Notes under the pieces: generated by a model
What the model was told of the DNA's origin: nothing
What the model saw: only the letters and a program-made list of their open reading frames with translations
The model's database searches: none
Made by a program: the position numbers and the translations under genes
Shown: positions 18,558 through 28,202 of the stretch, piece after piece
Position numbering within the stretch: the stretch's first letter is position 1
How the letters are laid out: each line of letters opens with the position of its first letter
Source: an uncultured Kangiella sp.
Lineage (GTDB): Bacteria; Pseudomonadota; Gammaproteobacteria; Enterobacterales; Kangiellaceae
DNA: 64,000 nt
Direction of reading: 5' to 3'
NCBI GenBank assembly: GCA_947503345.1
Contig: CANNCW010000003.1
Location: forward strand, 1-64,000

Positions 18558-20393
18558 TTATTCCATTCTAAACTCTAATTTATAACGCATATCCGATGCT
18601 GGCTTTCCTTCTGTTTTGAATTTCCATTTTTCAATGGCTTCTAGGGCAGCAGTTTCAAACATATTTTCAGGATAAGCTTTTCTCACTCTTATATTGCTCG
18701 GCGTGCCATTTTCATCTAAATCAAACTCCATCTTTACATAGCCTTCTATGTTCTCTTTTACTGCTTGTGAAGGATACTTTGCAGGTACCGTTTTCACAGG
18801 TATCGCTGCACTAGGAGGTGGCGGAACTCGCGAAGCCTCACCTTTTAGTACTTTTGGCGCTGGCGGTACTCTGATACCAATATGGTTTACTGGAGGTGGT
18901 ACTCGCGTAGCATCTCCTTTCAATACTTTTGGGGCGGGTGGCAATCTAAGACCTATGTGCTTAACTGGAGTCACTCTTAGGTTTTCTCGTTCTTTTTCAA
19001 ACTGACGTCTAGACTTTTCCAGCTGCTCTTTCGCTCGTTGGATTTCAAGCTGATAACGTCCTTGATTATTCTTTAACTGTTGTTGAGCTTTTTTTAATTC
19101 CTTTTGGATGGTTTCAAACTCTTCCTTTGAAAGTTTTCCTTCGAGATAGTCAGTTTGAACATCCAAATGACTTTGCTCAATTTCCATAAAAGCTTGCTCC
19201 ATACCTTCAAAACTTCTAGTGATTTCTTCCTGTGCTTTTTCCATCTCTGCTACTGACCTTTCAATCTCAAGCTGAGCAAGCGCCATTTCTTTTTCAGCTT
19301 CTACCATTTCTTTTTCTGAACGACGCATTTCTTCTTCAGCCCTTTCAACAGCCTCTTCAAACTCTTGTCGTTCTTTCTTAGTCATTGGGCGTTTATTACC
19401 GTTTTCATAAACTAACCAATCTCCATCTTTGTTGACGTAAGATTTCCCATCAATGGTCCATTCGATAGAATGGCTACCATCTTTATCTAGCTGTTTAAAA
19501 CTATTCATATTAATAGCATAAAGCGAAGTGGTCGCTAGCACTCCTATGCAACCTAACGCTATTGCTAGTTTATTAGATTTTCTTTTGGTATTTTTGATAC
19601 TCATGATACGTTCCTCTAATTGATTAAACATTTTCCATGAGCAAAGTAAGCTAACCGAGTGTGTGGCAGAAACGGTTGATAATAATGCATGACCATAGGT
19701 TTTGTGCTCAGGTTCTGGAGCACGATTAAGTACAAGGTAATCGCAATAAACTTCTTGGTCATGGCGGAAGTTTTGTCGCGACAAGTAAATCAGTGGATTA
19801 AACCAAACTAAGCAAACTAAAATATCCCACAAAAGATTCAACCATAGATGCTTTTGACTAATATGGTGCTCTTCATGGCGAATAATTAATTGTATTTGCT
19901 CTTCCGATAACTCACTAACTAATTGAATAGGAAAATAGATTTTGGGATTTATAAACCCATATACTGCTGGTGAAAAGCCTTCTTTATCAATACCAACAAT
20001 AGAGTATTTTGATGCTATTTTAAATTGATATGGAACTATAATTCTTTTTAGATCAACTCTCAGCGCTCTATGCTGTTTGATTAACCTTAGTATTAATAAC
20101 AGACTGACAAAAAACCAACCATAGGCAACGTATGTCCAAGTATCAAAACTTTCAATCGGTTTCACTACATAACTACCGATTAAATAATTTACGGTTTCTG
20201 TTGGTGGTTGGCTAAAGTCTATAAAGCTTATCAATTTTGCAACGCCTAACCCCACGGGGATCGATAACCATAGCAGGTAAGCGTTATAATTTTTTGTGGT
20301 TTTTCTAATAACGGATCTTGCCAACCAAATCACCGCCAGTAGTAAGGTCAGCTCAATATTGGACTGCCAAAGATAAGCAAGCAATTCATTCAT
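18558..20393 (-). CDS. BlaR1/MecR1-like M56 metallopeptidase fused to a TonB C-terminal domain
   Basis: This 611-residue inner-membrane protein starts with BlaR1-type helices (about 5-25, 38-58, 85-105). A cytoplasmic M56 zinc peptidase follows, with HEEHH at 173-177 and a likely third ligand Glu214 in HDQEVYCDY, then another helix near 275-295. Instead of the penicillin-binding sensor of BlaR1 it has a Glu-rich coiled coil (about 335-480), a Pro-rich duplicated stretch, and a TonB-type domain (about 530-611: YPSQAVKENIEGYVK, AALEAIEKWKFK). The upstream blaI gene overlaps it by one base (TGATG). I infer that it senses an envelope state and cleaves BlaI while its TonB part contacts another protein. 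It is not a standard beta-lactam receptor. Confidence 0.85.
   Translation of the reverse strand: MNELLAYLWQSNIELTLLLAVIWLARSVIRKTTKNYNAYLLWLSIPVGLGVAKLISFIDFSQPPTETVNYLIGSYVVKPIESFDTWTYVAYGWFFVSLLLILRLIKQHRALRVDLKRIIVPYQFKIASKYSIVGIDKEGFSPAVYGFINPKIYFPIQLVSELSEEQIQLIIRHEEHHISQKHLWLNLLWDILVCLVWFNPLIYLSRQNFRHDQEVYCDYLVLNRAPEPEHKTYGHALLSTVSATHSVSLLCSWKMFNQLEERIMSIKNTKRKSNKLAIALGCIGVLATTSLYAINMNSFKQLDKDGSHSIEWTIDGKSYVNKDGDWLVYENGNKRPMTKKERQEFEEAVERAEEEMRRSEKEMVEAEKEMALAQLEIERSVAEMEKAQEEITRSFEGMEQAFMEIEQSHLDVQTDYLEGKLSKEEFETIQKELKKAQQQLKNNQGRYQLEIQRAKEQLEKSRRQFEKERENLRVTPVKHIGLRLPPAPKVLKGDATRVPPPVNHIGIRVPPAPKVLKGEASRVPPPPSAAIPVKTVPAKYPSQAVKENIEGYVKMEFDLDENGTPSNIRVRKAYPENMFETAALEAIEKWKFKTEGKPASDMRYKLEFRME
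18816..18959 (-). repeat. Tandem 25-residue Pro-rich duplication inside the M56-TonB protein
   Basis: Two adjacent copies at 18885-18959 and 18816-18884 code for HIGLRLPPAPKVLKGDATRV-PPPVN and HIGIRVPPAPKVLKGEASRV-PPP. Protein identity is higher than DNA identity, so the duplication is old and kept by selection. It extends the periplasm-spanning linker before the TonB domain. Confidence 0.85.
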
Positions 20394-20758
20394 CAGTTTT
20401 GCTCCTTATCCAAAAGTTCTTTTAAATAATTCAACTCTTGCTTTGATAATTGTTTGTTTTGCACAAAAGTTGCTAATAATTCTTTCACATTGCCTTTAAA
20501 CACTTTATCTAAAAAGCCATTACTTTCTTCTTCTATAAAGTCTTCTCTTTTAATATTTGGGGAATATAAATACTTTCGACCCTGGGTTTCGTACCCAATA
20601 ACCCCTTTTTTAACCATGCGGTTTAAAAAAGTTTTTACAGTCTTTTCATTCCAGTCTTGCGCTGCTAAACGTTCAACCACTTCTTGACTGGATAACGGAG
20701 ATTCCTGCCACAGCACCTCCATTACAATTTGTTCTGACTCACTCACTCGATTAGACAT
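20393..20758 (-). CDS. BlaI/MecI-family transcriptional repressor
   Basis: The 121-residue protein has the BlaI winged helix: VSESEQIVMEVLWQESPLSSQEVVERL, then NEKTVKTFLNRMVKKGVIGYETQGRKYLYSP. The C-terminal dimer helices follow. Proteolysis of BlaI-type repressors by the partner M56 peptidase lifts repression. The gene is the first of a two-gene operon with the peptidase-TonB fusion. Two dyad operators lie in its promoter, so it is almost certainly autoregulated. Confidence 0.93.
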   Translation of the reverse strand: MSNRVSESEQIVMEVLWQESPLSSQEVVERLAAQDWNEKTVKTFLNRMVKKGVIGYETQGRKYLYSPNIKREDFIEEESNGFLDKVFKGNVKELLATFVQNKQLSKQELNYLKELLDKEQN

Positions 20759-20780
20759 ACTTGCTCATTTCTTTAATTAT

Positions 20781-20796
20781 GATTACAGATGTAATC
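20781..20796. promoter_or_regulatory. BlaI-type operator 1
   Basis: GATTACA-GA-TGTAATC is a perfect 16-bp dyad containing the TACA/TGTA core of BlaI/MecI operators. It lies 23 bases upstream of the blaI start codon. Confidence 0.85.
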
Positions 20797-20806
20797 CACT
20801 TTTAAA

Positions 20807-20822
20807 GATTACACCTGTAATC
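20807..20822. promoter_or_regulatory. BlaI-type operator 2 overlapping the blaI promoter
   Basis: GATTACA-CC-TGTAATC is a second perfect dyad, 26 bp centre to centre from the first. On the minus strand a -35 (TTGCTT) and -10 (TAATCT) with 17-bp spacing can be read at 20833-20805. This operator would cover the spacer and -10. Confidence 0.85.
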
Positions 20823-20944
20823 ATTAAAAAGCAACTGTCCATAACTATTTTTTTTAAACCTCTTAAATATTAATAAATAGCTTATCTTGCACTTTATAAA
20901 TCAATCGCTTAGAGTGTTTTAATCACTTTAATGGGGCAATAATA

Positions 20945-22222
20945 ATGAATATCAGTCTTAAAATTTTAATCTTTATGGTCGTAGGTGGTATTGTCGGTAC
21001 CATTCTTCACCAGTTTTCTGGTAACGCTTTTATCAATGAATATTTCATAAACGGCGCATTCCACGTTGGCGGAAAATGGTTCGTTAATGCTTTGAAAATG
21101 TTGATGGTACCCTTAGTTTTTGTATCCATTGTTTGTGGCGTTTGTTCACTAGCAGATCCTAAAAAGCTTGGTAATTTAAGTTTAAAAACTATTGGTTTAT
21201 ATTTAGTTACTACCGCCCTTGCTTTAGTTCTAGCGATAAGCCTCGCACTAATCTTTCAGCCTGGTGAAGGGATGCCACTTAAGGATACTGGATATGTTGC
21301 AAAAGAGTCGGTGCCGTTTGTAAATGTTTTAGTAAATCTTATCCCATCAAATGTGGTGCAGGCATTTGCTGAAGCTAAAATGTTGCAAATCATTATTTTT
21401 GCCATTTTATTTGCCATTGCGATTATGCACTCAGGGAAAGCCGGCGAGCGCATCAAAGAGTTTTTTGATAGCTTAAATGAAGTGGTTTTAGCCATTGTAA
21501 ACATTATCATGAAGTTCGCGCCTTATGGAGTGTTCTGTTTAATTGCTAAAACTTTTGCAACATTTGATACTGAATCCCTGTTCCAAGGTCTATTTTGGTA
21601 CTTCGCATTAGTAGTTCTCGCACTTATTCTTCACGCCTTAATAACCTATAGCGCCTTATTACGCTTTGTCGGTGGCTTAAACCCAATCGTATTCTTCAAG
21701 GGTATGTGGCCAGCAATGATTACCGCTTTCGGTACCTCTAGCTCAGCGGCAACTTTACCAGTTACCATGCGCTGTGTTGAAAAGAATATTGGTGTCAAAA
21801 AATCTACTTACTCTTTTACCCTTCCACTCGGTGCAACCATAAACATGGATGGCACAGCCATTATGCAAGGTATTGCGACTTTATTTATTGCGCAGGCTTA
21901 TGGCGAGGCTTTAACAGCAGCACAGCTTGGAATGATCGTAGTCACCGCTACTTTAGCGTCGATTGGTACAGCTGCGGTTCCTGGAGTTGGCTTAATTATG
22001 CTTCAAGGCGTTTTATTACAAGTAGGTTTACCCATCGAAGCGATTGGCATGATCCTTGGTATCGATAGACTATTAGACATGACAAGAACGGCAGTAAACA
22101 TTTCTGGCGATGCCGCGGTCAGTGCGATTGTTGCTAAGTCTGAAGGGGAAATTGATTTGGATGTGTATAACGATCCAGTTATTCATTCCAACTTTGAAGA
22201 TCCTGAACCTGAAACTAAGTAA
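20945..22222 (+). CDS. Dicarboxylate/amino acid:cation symporter (DAACS/SLC1 family)
   Basis: The 425-residue transporter has the GltPh fold pattern: eight hydrophobic segments, a serine-rich hairpin (FGTSSSAATLPVT), the NMDGTA motif in helix 7 and IGTAAVPGVG in hairpin 2. These form the substrate and sodium or proton sites for glutamate, aspartate or C4-dicarboxylates. Substrate cannot be settled by eye. It has GGGG-rich sequence before the start and is divergent from the blaI operon, whose operators lie 120 bases away and are unlikely to control it directly. Confidence 0.92.
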   Translation: MNISLKILIFMVVGGIVGTILHQFSGNAFINEYFINGAFHVGGKWFVNALKMLMVPLVFVSIVCGVCSLADPKKLGNLSLKTIGLYLVTTALALVLAISLALIFQPGEGMPLKDTGYVAKESVPFVNVLVNLIPSNVVQAFAEAKMLQIIIFAILFAIAIMHSGKAGERIKEFFDSLNEVVLAIVNIIMKFAPYGVFCLIAKTFATFDTESLFQGLFWYFALVVLALILHALITYSALLRFVGGLNPIVFFKGMWPAMITAFGTSSSAATLPVTMRCVEKNIGVKKSTYSFTLPLGATINMDGTAIMQGIATLFIAQAYGEALTAAQLGMIVVTATLASIGTAAVPGVGLIMLQGVLLQVGLPIEAIGMILGIDRLLDMTRTAVNISGDAAVSAIVAKSEGEIDLDVYNDPVIHSNFEDPEPETK

Positions 22223-22249
22223 AAAAAGGCTCCGTTTGGAGCCTTTTTT
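22222..22249. terminator. Bidirectional terminator
   Basis: AAAAAAGGCTCC (22222-22233) and GGAGCCTTTTTT (22238-22249) pair across GTTT. It serves the symporter and the convergent S9 peptidase gene, whose stop codon lies in the T-run. Confidence 0.9.
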
Positions 22250-24134
22250 ATAGTAGGTATTCTTTATAAAAAGCCAATTCAGCTTCAAAAGCTTTGATAA
22301 TGGTTTCTGGTTTTCTGAATCCATGACCTTCGCCTTCAAACTCAATATATTGATAAGGCAAGCCTTTAGCCTCTAAAGCTTTAACCATTGCCTCAGATTG
22401 ACTTGGAGGCACAACTTTGTCGTCCAACCCTTGTAATAATAATATCGGACACGATAGTTGCTCAGTGTGCTCGCAAGGTGAACGATCTAAATAAGTTTGT
22501 CTTGCCTCAGGTAGTGGGCCAACCACAGAGTCTAAATAACGAATTTCAAACTTATGACTGTCCTGCGCCAGAGATAACAAGTCTGCAACACCATAGCGAC
22601 TCATACCCACTTTAAACTTATCGTGGAATGTTAAAGCACAAAGAGTTGTATATCCTCCTGCACTACCACCTCTGATTGCTAAGCGTTGCCCATCAATCAA
22701 TCCTTCACTAGCAAGATGTTCAGCCATGGCAATACAGTCGTCCACATCATGCAGCCCCCAGTTCCCTTTTAGGCTATCTCTGTATCTTCGCCCATAACCG
22801 GTACTGCCACGATAGTTTACATCCGCAACGGCAAAGCCTCGACTAGTCCAAAATTGTATTTGTAAGTCATAGCCCGCGTCCGTCATACCTGTTGGCCCGC
22901 CATGACTCATTACTATTAAAGGGGGTAGCTCACCTTGCTCGCTTTGGTGATTTGAACTAACAGGTGGATAAAAGAAGCCATAAGCTTGCTCATCATTAGA
23001 AGTTTGAAATTGATAATGAACGCCCTTTGAAACTGCTTCTACACTTGATGATTTATCCAAATTTCTGACTGGTTCTATTTTCTGAGTATCGAGCTTATAA
23101 CAATAAATTTCCTGTGTGGCTTCTTTGCTAGCAGCAATAAAATATAGATAGTTGTTATCTTTAACAAACTCGCCACTGAAAAAACAAAATTGATCTTCTA
23201 TTTGCTTCACGCTTTTAGTCAGCAAATCAATTTCAAATAAATTTTGCTGACCAAATTTAGTGCCAATAGCAAAAATTTTATTTTCAACTATTTGAAATGT
23301 ATGACAAGCAAACTGCCACTGAGGTAATCCAAATTCGATTTCACAAAATTCGTGAGTAACCTGCTTATTACAATAGATGTGCCACCAACCGTTCTCATCA
23401 GACACATAAAATAATTCATTGTTAGCAGACCATTGTGGGTCATAAACTGAAACCTTGTTGGAACCGGCTACCAACCTTTTATTGGCTAAACAGCCATCTT
23501 TATCAAGATCCGCTAACCAAAGTTCAGTTTCATCCCAAGGCATATTAGGATGACTCCATTGCAACCAGCTTAACTGCTTTCCATCAGGACTGAATCGCGG
23601 ATTAGAGTAAAAATCTGCTCCTTTAGCGATGACTTTAATAGTGTTTGAACCCAAATCACAAATAACCAAATCATTGATAACATCATGCCCTGTTGCTCCT
23701 TCCGGATGCGTTTCTCGGACACATACTGTTGACGTTAATTCAGGGTGAATATCACCATCGGCGTAACGCAAGCCATGTTTATGCTCAGCTTGTGGGCTAA
23801 TAGGACTTACTTCATTGGTAACAAGGTTTTGGACATACAACCTTTGATCTTTATCATTAGCAAAGATCAATAAGTTAGCTCTACCCCAAAAGTCTCCAGA
23901 GCCGTACTCATGGACCCTAGTACGCACGCTATAATCATCTGGAGTTATATCAACGGAAACTCCATTTTCATACTTTACAATAACACCACGGCCTTTTTCT
24001 TGGGCACGCGACTCTAACCAATAAAGCTCATTACTAATGCAATGCATTTGCCCTAAACGGTTCGATTTATTAGCCAGCATTTCGGCAGAAATACTTGACT
24101 GCCAATGACCATAAGGTTTATTTAATTTATTCAT
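22248..24134 (-). CDS. Prolyl oligopeptidase-family (S9) serine peptidase
   Basis: This is a 628-residue S9 enzyme with an N-terminal beta-propeller (about 1-370) and a C-terminal alpha/beta hydrolase. The nucleophile elbow is GGSAGG (about 491-496), the Asp lies in GLDDKVVP and the His in GEGHGF. No signal peptide is seen, so it probably acts on peptides in the cytoplasm, as S9C acylaminoacyl/dipeptidyl peptidases do. The start overlaps the tpm stop by 8 bases, making it the last gene of the sohB-tpm-S9 operon. Confidence 0.9.
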   Translation of the reverse strand: MNKLNKPYGHWQSSISAEMLANKSNRLGQMHCISNELYWLESRAQEKGRGVIVKYENGVSVDITPDDYSVRTRVHEYGSGDFWGRANLLIFANDKDQRLYVQNLVTNEVSPISPQAEHKHGLRYADGDIHPELTSTVCVRETHPEGATGHDVINDLVICDLGSNTIKVIAKGADFYSNPRFSPDGKQLSWLQWSHPNMPWDETELWLADLDKDGCLANKRLVAGSNKVSVYDPQWSANNELFYVSDENGWWHIYCNKQVTHEFCEIEFGLPQWQFACHTFQIVENKIFAIGTKFGQQNLFEIDLLTKSVKQIEDQFCFFSGEFVKDNNYLYFIAASKEATQEIYCYKLDTQKIEPVRNLDKSSSVEAVSKGVHYQFQTSNDEQAYGFFYPPVSSNHQSEQGELPPLIVMSHGGPTGMTDAGYDLQIQFWTSRGFAVADVNYRGSTGYGRRYRDSLKGNWGLHDVDDCIAMAEHLASEGLIDGQRLAIRGGSAGGYTTLCALTFHDKFKVGMSRYGVADLLSLAQDSHKFEIRYLDSVVGPLPEARQTYLDRSPCEHTEQLSCPILLLQGLDDKVVPPSQSEAMVKALEAKGLPYQYIEFEGEGHGFRKPETIIKAFEAELAFYKEYLL

Positions 24135-24780
24135 GATTTAAAACAATTTGATATAAAACTTCATCTAAATAAGAAAGCTCAAGTTCCTTCCAACGAGGGT
24201 GATTATTTAATAAGGAGATTCTATCTAACTCTTTAATACTCGAATTAGGGAAGTATTCTTGCAGTGCTTTTAAATTGATATAAAACGGAGGGCCATCCAT
24301 TTCTGCAGTTTTGTAATCCATGGTGACCATATAAATAACAGCATCACTTTCTAACAAGCTTATCAGATGTTGAGTATAACGATTTCGTAAATCATCTGGC
24401 AAAGCAACTAAGGCAGCTCGATCAAAAACTTGCGAAAACTTTCCGATTACTTTGCTGGATAAGTTGAAAAAGTCTGCAAGCCATATTTCAAACTTTCCAA
24501 AATCGAAATGTTCAAATTGGTTAGTTTGTTTTTCTATTGGTTTTAACTGAGTATCAGCAATAAAAGACTCTACCGCCGTTGGGTTAAACTCGATAGAAGT
24601 GGAAAATAGGCCGTTTTCTGCAAGAAAAATGGGGTCTAGCGATTTACCGGATAATGGTAAAAGCACTCGCCTATCATTCTTAAATAGATGCAAATATTTC
24701 GATAACAGCGGATGTGCTGACTCTACATGGAATGGTTGTGACGGACGTTGCCAACAGTTGTCCCAAAACTCATAGTCCAT
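24127..24780 (-). CDS. tpm: Thiopurine S-methyltransferase family protein
   Basis: A 217-residue SAM-dependent methyltransferase of the TPMT/TMT family. It has WDNCWQRPSQPFH at the N-terminus, RVLLPLSGKSLD as the SAM-binding motif and the later FDRAALVALPDDLRNRY segment. Bacterial members methylate thiopurines, selenium or tellurium compounds; the natural substrate is unknown. I use ATG 24780; a GTG one codon earlier is possible. The gap from sohB is 25 bases. Confidence 0.88.
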   Translation of the reverse strand: MDYEFWDNCWQRPSQPFHVESAHPLLSKYLHLFKNDRRVLLPLSGKSLDPIFLAENGLFSTSIEFNPTAVESFIADTQLKPIEKQTNQFEHFDFGKFEIWLADFFNLSSKVIGKFSQVFDRAALVALPDDLRNRYTQHLISLLESDAVIYMVTMDYKTAEMDGPPFYINLKALQEYFPNSSIKELDRISLLNNHPRWKELELSYLDEVLYQIVLNHE

Positions 24781-24805
24781 CACAAAACCTAATTACTAAT
24801 ATCAG

Positions 24806-25876
24806 TTACTTATACAAATTGCTTTGGTTGGAGCGCTGTACCCAACTCCAAACAAACTTATCCAAAAAGCCATGTAAGCTAATTGATAATTTATCCGACA
24901 AGGGACGTTTTATTTCATATTTAACCGAATAGACATCTCTATCTTCTGTTGCTTTAGTGATTAAGTCATCACTAGTGCTTATATTATCGATAAGACCTAA
25001 CTCTAAAGCTTGAGTGCCATACCAATGCTCACCTGTGGCAACTTTATCAATATCTAACTCGGGGCGGTTTTCATTAATAAACTTTTTAAACAGTTGATGA
25101 GTTTCTTCTAACTCTTGCTTAAACTTTTCACGACCATGAGAAGTATTTTCACCAAACATAGTAATGGTTCTTTTGTAATCACCTGCCGTGTGTTGCTCGT
25201 AATCCACATGGGCTTTCTTTAACAGCTTATTAAAATTAGGGATTTCTGCAACCACACCAATAGAACCAATAATGGCAAATGGAGCCGATGCAATTTTATC
25301 TGCCACACACGCCATCATATAACCACCACTTGCCGCTACTTCATCTACGGCAATAGTTAATTGATGACCAGCAGCTTTAATACGGCTAAGTTGAGAAGCA
25401 GCTAATCCATACGCATGCACCATTCCACCTGGACTTTTCAATCTTAGTAAAACTTCGTCTTGTTTGTTAGCTGTGGCTAAAATTGCTGTGATTTCTTCTC
25501 GTAAGGATTCAACATCGCTAGCTTCAATATCACCATCAAAATCCAAAACATAGGTTCTTGGTTTAACTTCAAGTTCTTCGGATTCTTTATCTTTTCCAGA
25601 TTTAACTTTTTTCTTATCTTCTTTGGCTTCTTTTTTATCTTGCTCTTTTTCTTCTTTTTGCAAAGCTTTCCATTCTGCTTTGGATAATACTTCGCTTTGT
25701 ATTGTATGCTTATGATCTTTAATTTCCTCACCCAAATTAGTGACTTTAATATCACCTTTCAAGCCTGAGCGTTGCTTTTGGCCAGCACTTAAAATAAACC
25801 CAAACACCACAATAATCGCAACAACAACCGTAACTGCTTTTAAAAGAAACAAGCCATAATCTGATAAAAATTCCAA
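24806..25876 (-). CDS. sohB: SohB-like inner-membrane S49 peptidase
   Basis: The 356-residue protein has one N-terminal helix (about 9-31) and a periplasm-facing signal-peptide-peptidase-like domain. The nucleophile serine lies in IIGSIGVVAEIPN and the general-base lysine region follows (GEHWYGTQALELGLID lies downstream). Between membrane anchor and catalytic domain is an unusually dense Lys/Glu stretch (about residues 68-100) of low complexity. SohB is a suppressor of DegP loss in E. coli. It heads an operon with tpm and the S9 peptidase. Confidence 0.9.
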   Translation of the reverse strand: MEFLSDYGLFLLKAVTVVVAIIVVFGFILSAGQKQRSGLKGDIKVTNLGEEIKDHKHTIQSEVLSKAEWKALQKEEKEQDKKEAKEDKKKVKSGKDKESEELEVKPRTYVLDFDGDIEASDVESLREEITAILATANKQDEVLLRLKSPGGMVHAYGLAASQLSRIKAAGHQLTIAVDEVAASGGYMMACVADKIASAPFAIIGSIGVVAEIPNFNKLLKKAHVDYEQHTAGDYKRTITMFGENTSHGREKFKQELEETHQLFKKFINENRPELDIDKVATGEHWYGTQALELGLIDNISTSDDLITKATEDRDVYSVKYEIKRPLSDKLSISLHGFLDKFVWSWVQRSNQSNLYK

Positions 25877-25914
25877 GAAAAACTCCTAAGATACTAATAA
25901 CTCGATGAGTAAAC

Positions 25915-25947
25915 GAAAAAAGCCCTCGCTATTTACATAACGAGGGC
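25915..25947 (-). terminator. Terminator after the VolA-like lipase gene
   Basis: GCCCTCG (25922-25928) and CGAGGGC (25941-25947), with inner TAT/ATA pairing, are followed in the minus direction by a U-run (A-rich 25915-25921). Confidence 0.8.
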
Positions 25948-25970
25948 CTGCAATCCTAATGGATTATTGC

Positions 25971-28178
25971 TTATGGTTCAACAAGTGCAGGATCTGAGAC
26001 CACTACTTGTGTACCACCGGAAGCAATGAAATTAGCAATAGAAGTTTGCATTGCTACTGTTTCAGCTAAGAATTCAGTTGCACCATTAGCGCCAGCTGGG
26101 CTTAATGGCGTCGCATGATTACCCGATACAAACTTTAAGAAAGCTCTGTCCGTAGCAGTAGTTTCGGTGGTTGTTGCTAAACCGTACATAGCCGCTAAAG
26201 GAATTGAGCCAGCCAAAGGAGCTGTGGCCGCCGCATTTGGAACCACTGAATCGCCTTTAACTTGAATCGCTAAAGTAGGTACATTATTAGCTTGAGCGAT
26301 TGTCGCGTAGTTAATTGGATCGCCTGCATCAGTAACCGTCTGAGCTGCAACAAGGAATGCCGGTAAAGTTACGCCCAAAAACTCAGGGCTATTAGGATCT
26401 TCGCCAGCAGCTGCCGCAACACCCGCACGAATTCTAGGACCAAATGATTCAGATGCGTTCAACATACCTGCAATCGAACCCGAAGCGGTTGCAATCACGC
26501 TTGATTTAGCAAAGTCTGAAAGTGCTGTATAGTTTGAACCCACGATACCGCCTAGTGAGTGGCCCATAAAGCTTACTTTTGTAGAGTCTAAATCAGGAAG
26601 ACCATCACCATCAACATCCATTGCTGGGATAGCTTTTTCAAGCGTTAACAAATCTAAAGATGCTTGACGTAAGTTATCACGAGACACCAATAAATTAGCT
26701 AAATTGATAGTATGTGCGCCCGAAGCATCTGGAGTACCATCTGGACCTGGAGCACTAGTTGCGTTATCTACATAATCAACACCGAAAGTACGTTCTCTTA
26801 AAGCACCCGGTGTATATCCTTCAAATATACCTAATAAACCGCCAGAGGCAGCTTGTAAGCCTTGATGAACCGCATTATTAACAGCAATACCATGTAATGG
26901 CTGATCCATAGAAACCACAGCTGTACATGCACCCGCCATAGTATCCGCGATACCTAACATAGCAGTACGGTCACTGGTAATACCGTGTTGGAAAATCATT
27001 ACTGGGTAAGGCTTTGGACAAAGCGGATTTTTCGGTAATGATGCTAATAATGGCACCATTTCATCCGACTGCTTTTGCGCTAATGGGTTTGCATAAGTCA
27101 AGTTACCACCCGCTAAAGGATTAGGTACAAACTGACCATTAACTGGAACTAAATCTGCCGCAACCCAATGTCCATTTAAAACCGCTAAAGGATCAGTCGC
27201 TGATGGAACACCCAATAAGTATGGAAGCGTTAATTGACCTTTATATAGATTAGCAGCACCAATACCTGTGAAAGGTGTAGTATCAGTCATCAAACTTGAG
27301 AAGTTCGTCGCTGGGAAAACCGTATTCCCAGATAAACCAATTGGTAAATCAATATAGACGCCTTTTGCGGCTATTAGTGAGTTAGCAATCGACTGAATGG
27401 TGAATTGATAAGCTAAGACCACTGAATCACGAGAAGAGCCAGCACCTTCTGCGGCCGCAAGCATAGCATTAACCAGTTGGCGAATAGGCTCTAAACCTGC
27501 TGTAACACCGCTTGGGTCAATAGCTGTAGGAGATTTAACAATTTCAAACTGAGGATCAGAAGCTAACGGAGTACCATTGCTATCAGTAATACCATTAGTT
27601 AAAACCACCATATAAGAAGCTTGAGCTTCAAATGGTCTTAATGGCACAACTGCGATAGTTAATGGACCAGCCATCTGGAATACATAATCTACCCCGAAAG
27701 TCAGTTCTGACTCAATGCCAGTTACTGGACCTGTAGGTAAAATAATACCGGAACCTGGAGAAGTTTCTGGTCTTAATACCGAGGTTTTGAAAATTCTTAA
27801 AGATTGGCCAGGGACAATTGAACTTGGGTTTAATGCTGAATTTACTGAAGAATCAGCCACATTAGCGTTGTCTCTAAAGCTAATTGTAAATGGCGCATGA
27901 GTTGACCAGCCATCTAAAGCGTTAATCGCAGTAATTGGATTAGAAGGACTTGGATCTGCATTAGGGATATTTAGCGTTAGATCTTGAGTTCCACTAAATA
28001 AAATATCGTTAGGGATTGGAAGCTCACCATCACCTGGCGCATAAATTGGACTTACCGCCACTTTACTACCACCAACACCTGAGCCGGTATCAGGGATTTT
28101 AGGTTCGTCAGGACCACTGCCACAAGCTGTTAAAACCAAGCTACTGACTAGAGCTATCCCGTGTAAAACTTTCTTCAT
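25971..28178 (-). CDS. VolA-like lipoprotein lipase / lysophospholipase
   Basis: The 735-residue protein has a lipobox (LVLTAC, Cys19). After a Gly/Ser linker comes the bacterial virulence-factor lipase N-terminal domain (DGELPIPNDILFSGTQDLTLNIP at about 52-75). The catalytic domain has the nucleophile elbow GHSLGG (about 537-542), preceded by a Ca-like run of Asp (DVDGDGLPDLDS). The family includes Vibrio VolA, a surface-exposed lysophospholipase that frees fatty acids. The next gene upstream is fadR, and a FadR-like site lies between them, which fits a role in fatty-acid scavenging. Confidence 0.85.
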   Translation of the reverse strand: MKKVLHGIALVSSLVLTACGSGPDEPKIPDTGSGVGGSKVAVSPIYAPGDGELPIPNDILFSGTQDLTLNIPNADPSPSNPITAINALDGWSTHAPFTISFRDNANVADSSVNSALNPSSIVPGQSLRIFKTSVLRPETSPGSGIILPTGPVTGIESELTFGVDYVFQMAGPLTIAVVPLRPFEAQASYMVVLTNGITDSNGTPLASDPQFEIVKSPTAIDPSGVTAGLEPIRQLVNAMLAAAEGAGSSRDSVVLAYQFTIQSIANSLIAAKGVYIDLPIGLSGNTVFPATNFSSLMTDTTPFTGIGAANLYKGQLTLPYLLGVPSATDPLAVLNGHWVAADLVPVNGQFVPNPLAGGNLTYANPLAQKQSDEMVPLLASLPKNPLCPKPYPVMIFQHGITSDRTAMLGIADTMAGACTAVVSMDQPLHGIAVNNAVHQGLQAASGGLLGIFEGYTPGALRERTFGVDYVDNATSAPGPDGTPDASGAHTINLANLLVSRDNLRQASLDLLTLEKAIPAMDVDGDGLPDLDSTKVSFMGHSLGGIVGSNYTALSDFAKSSVIATASGSIAGMLNASESFGPRIRAGVAAAAGEDPNSPEFLGVTLPAFLVAAQTVTDAGDPINYATIAQANNVPTLAIQVKGDSVVPNAAATAPLAGSIPLAAMYGLATTTETTATDRAFLKFVSGNHATPLSPAGANGATEFLAETVAMQTSIANFIASGGTQVVVSDPALVEP

Positions 28179-28202
28179 TGGTTACTCCCATTCTAAATAT
28201 CA

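Noticed and set aside
18558..20393. Beta-lactam resistance sensor
   Set aside because: The penicillin-binding domain of BlaR1 is absent and no beta-lactamase gene is nearby.
25477..25755. Lys/Ile-rich open frame overlapping sohB
   Set aside because: It is a frame-shifted reading of the low-complexity Lys/Glu stretch of sohB.
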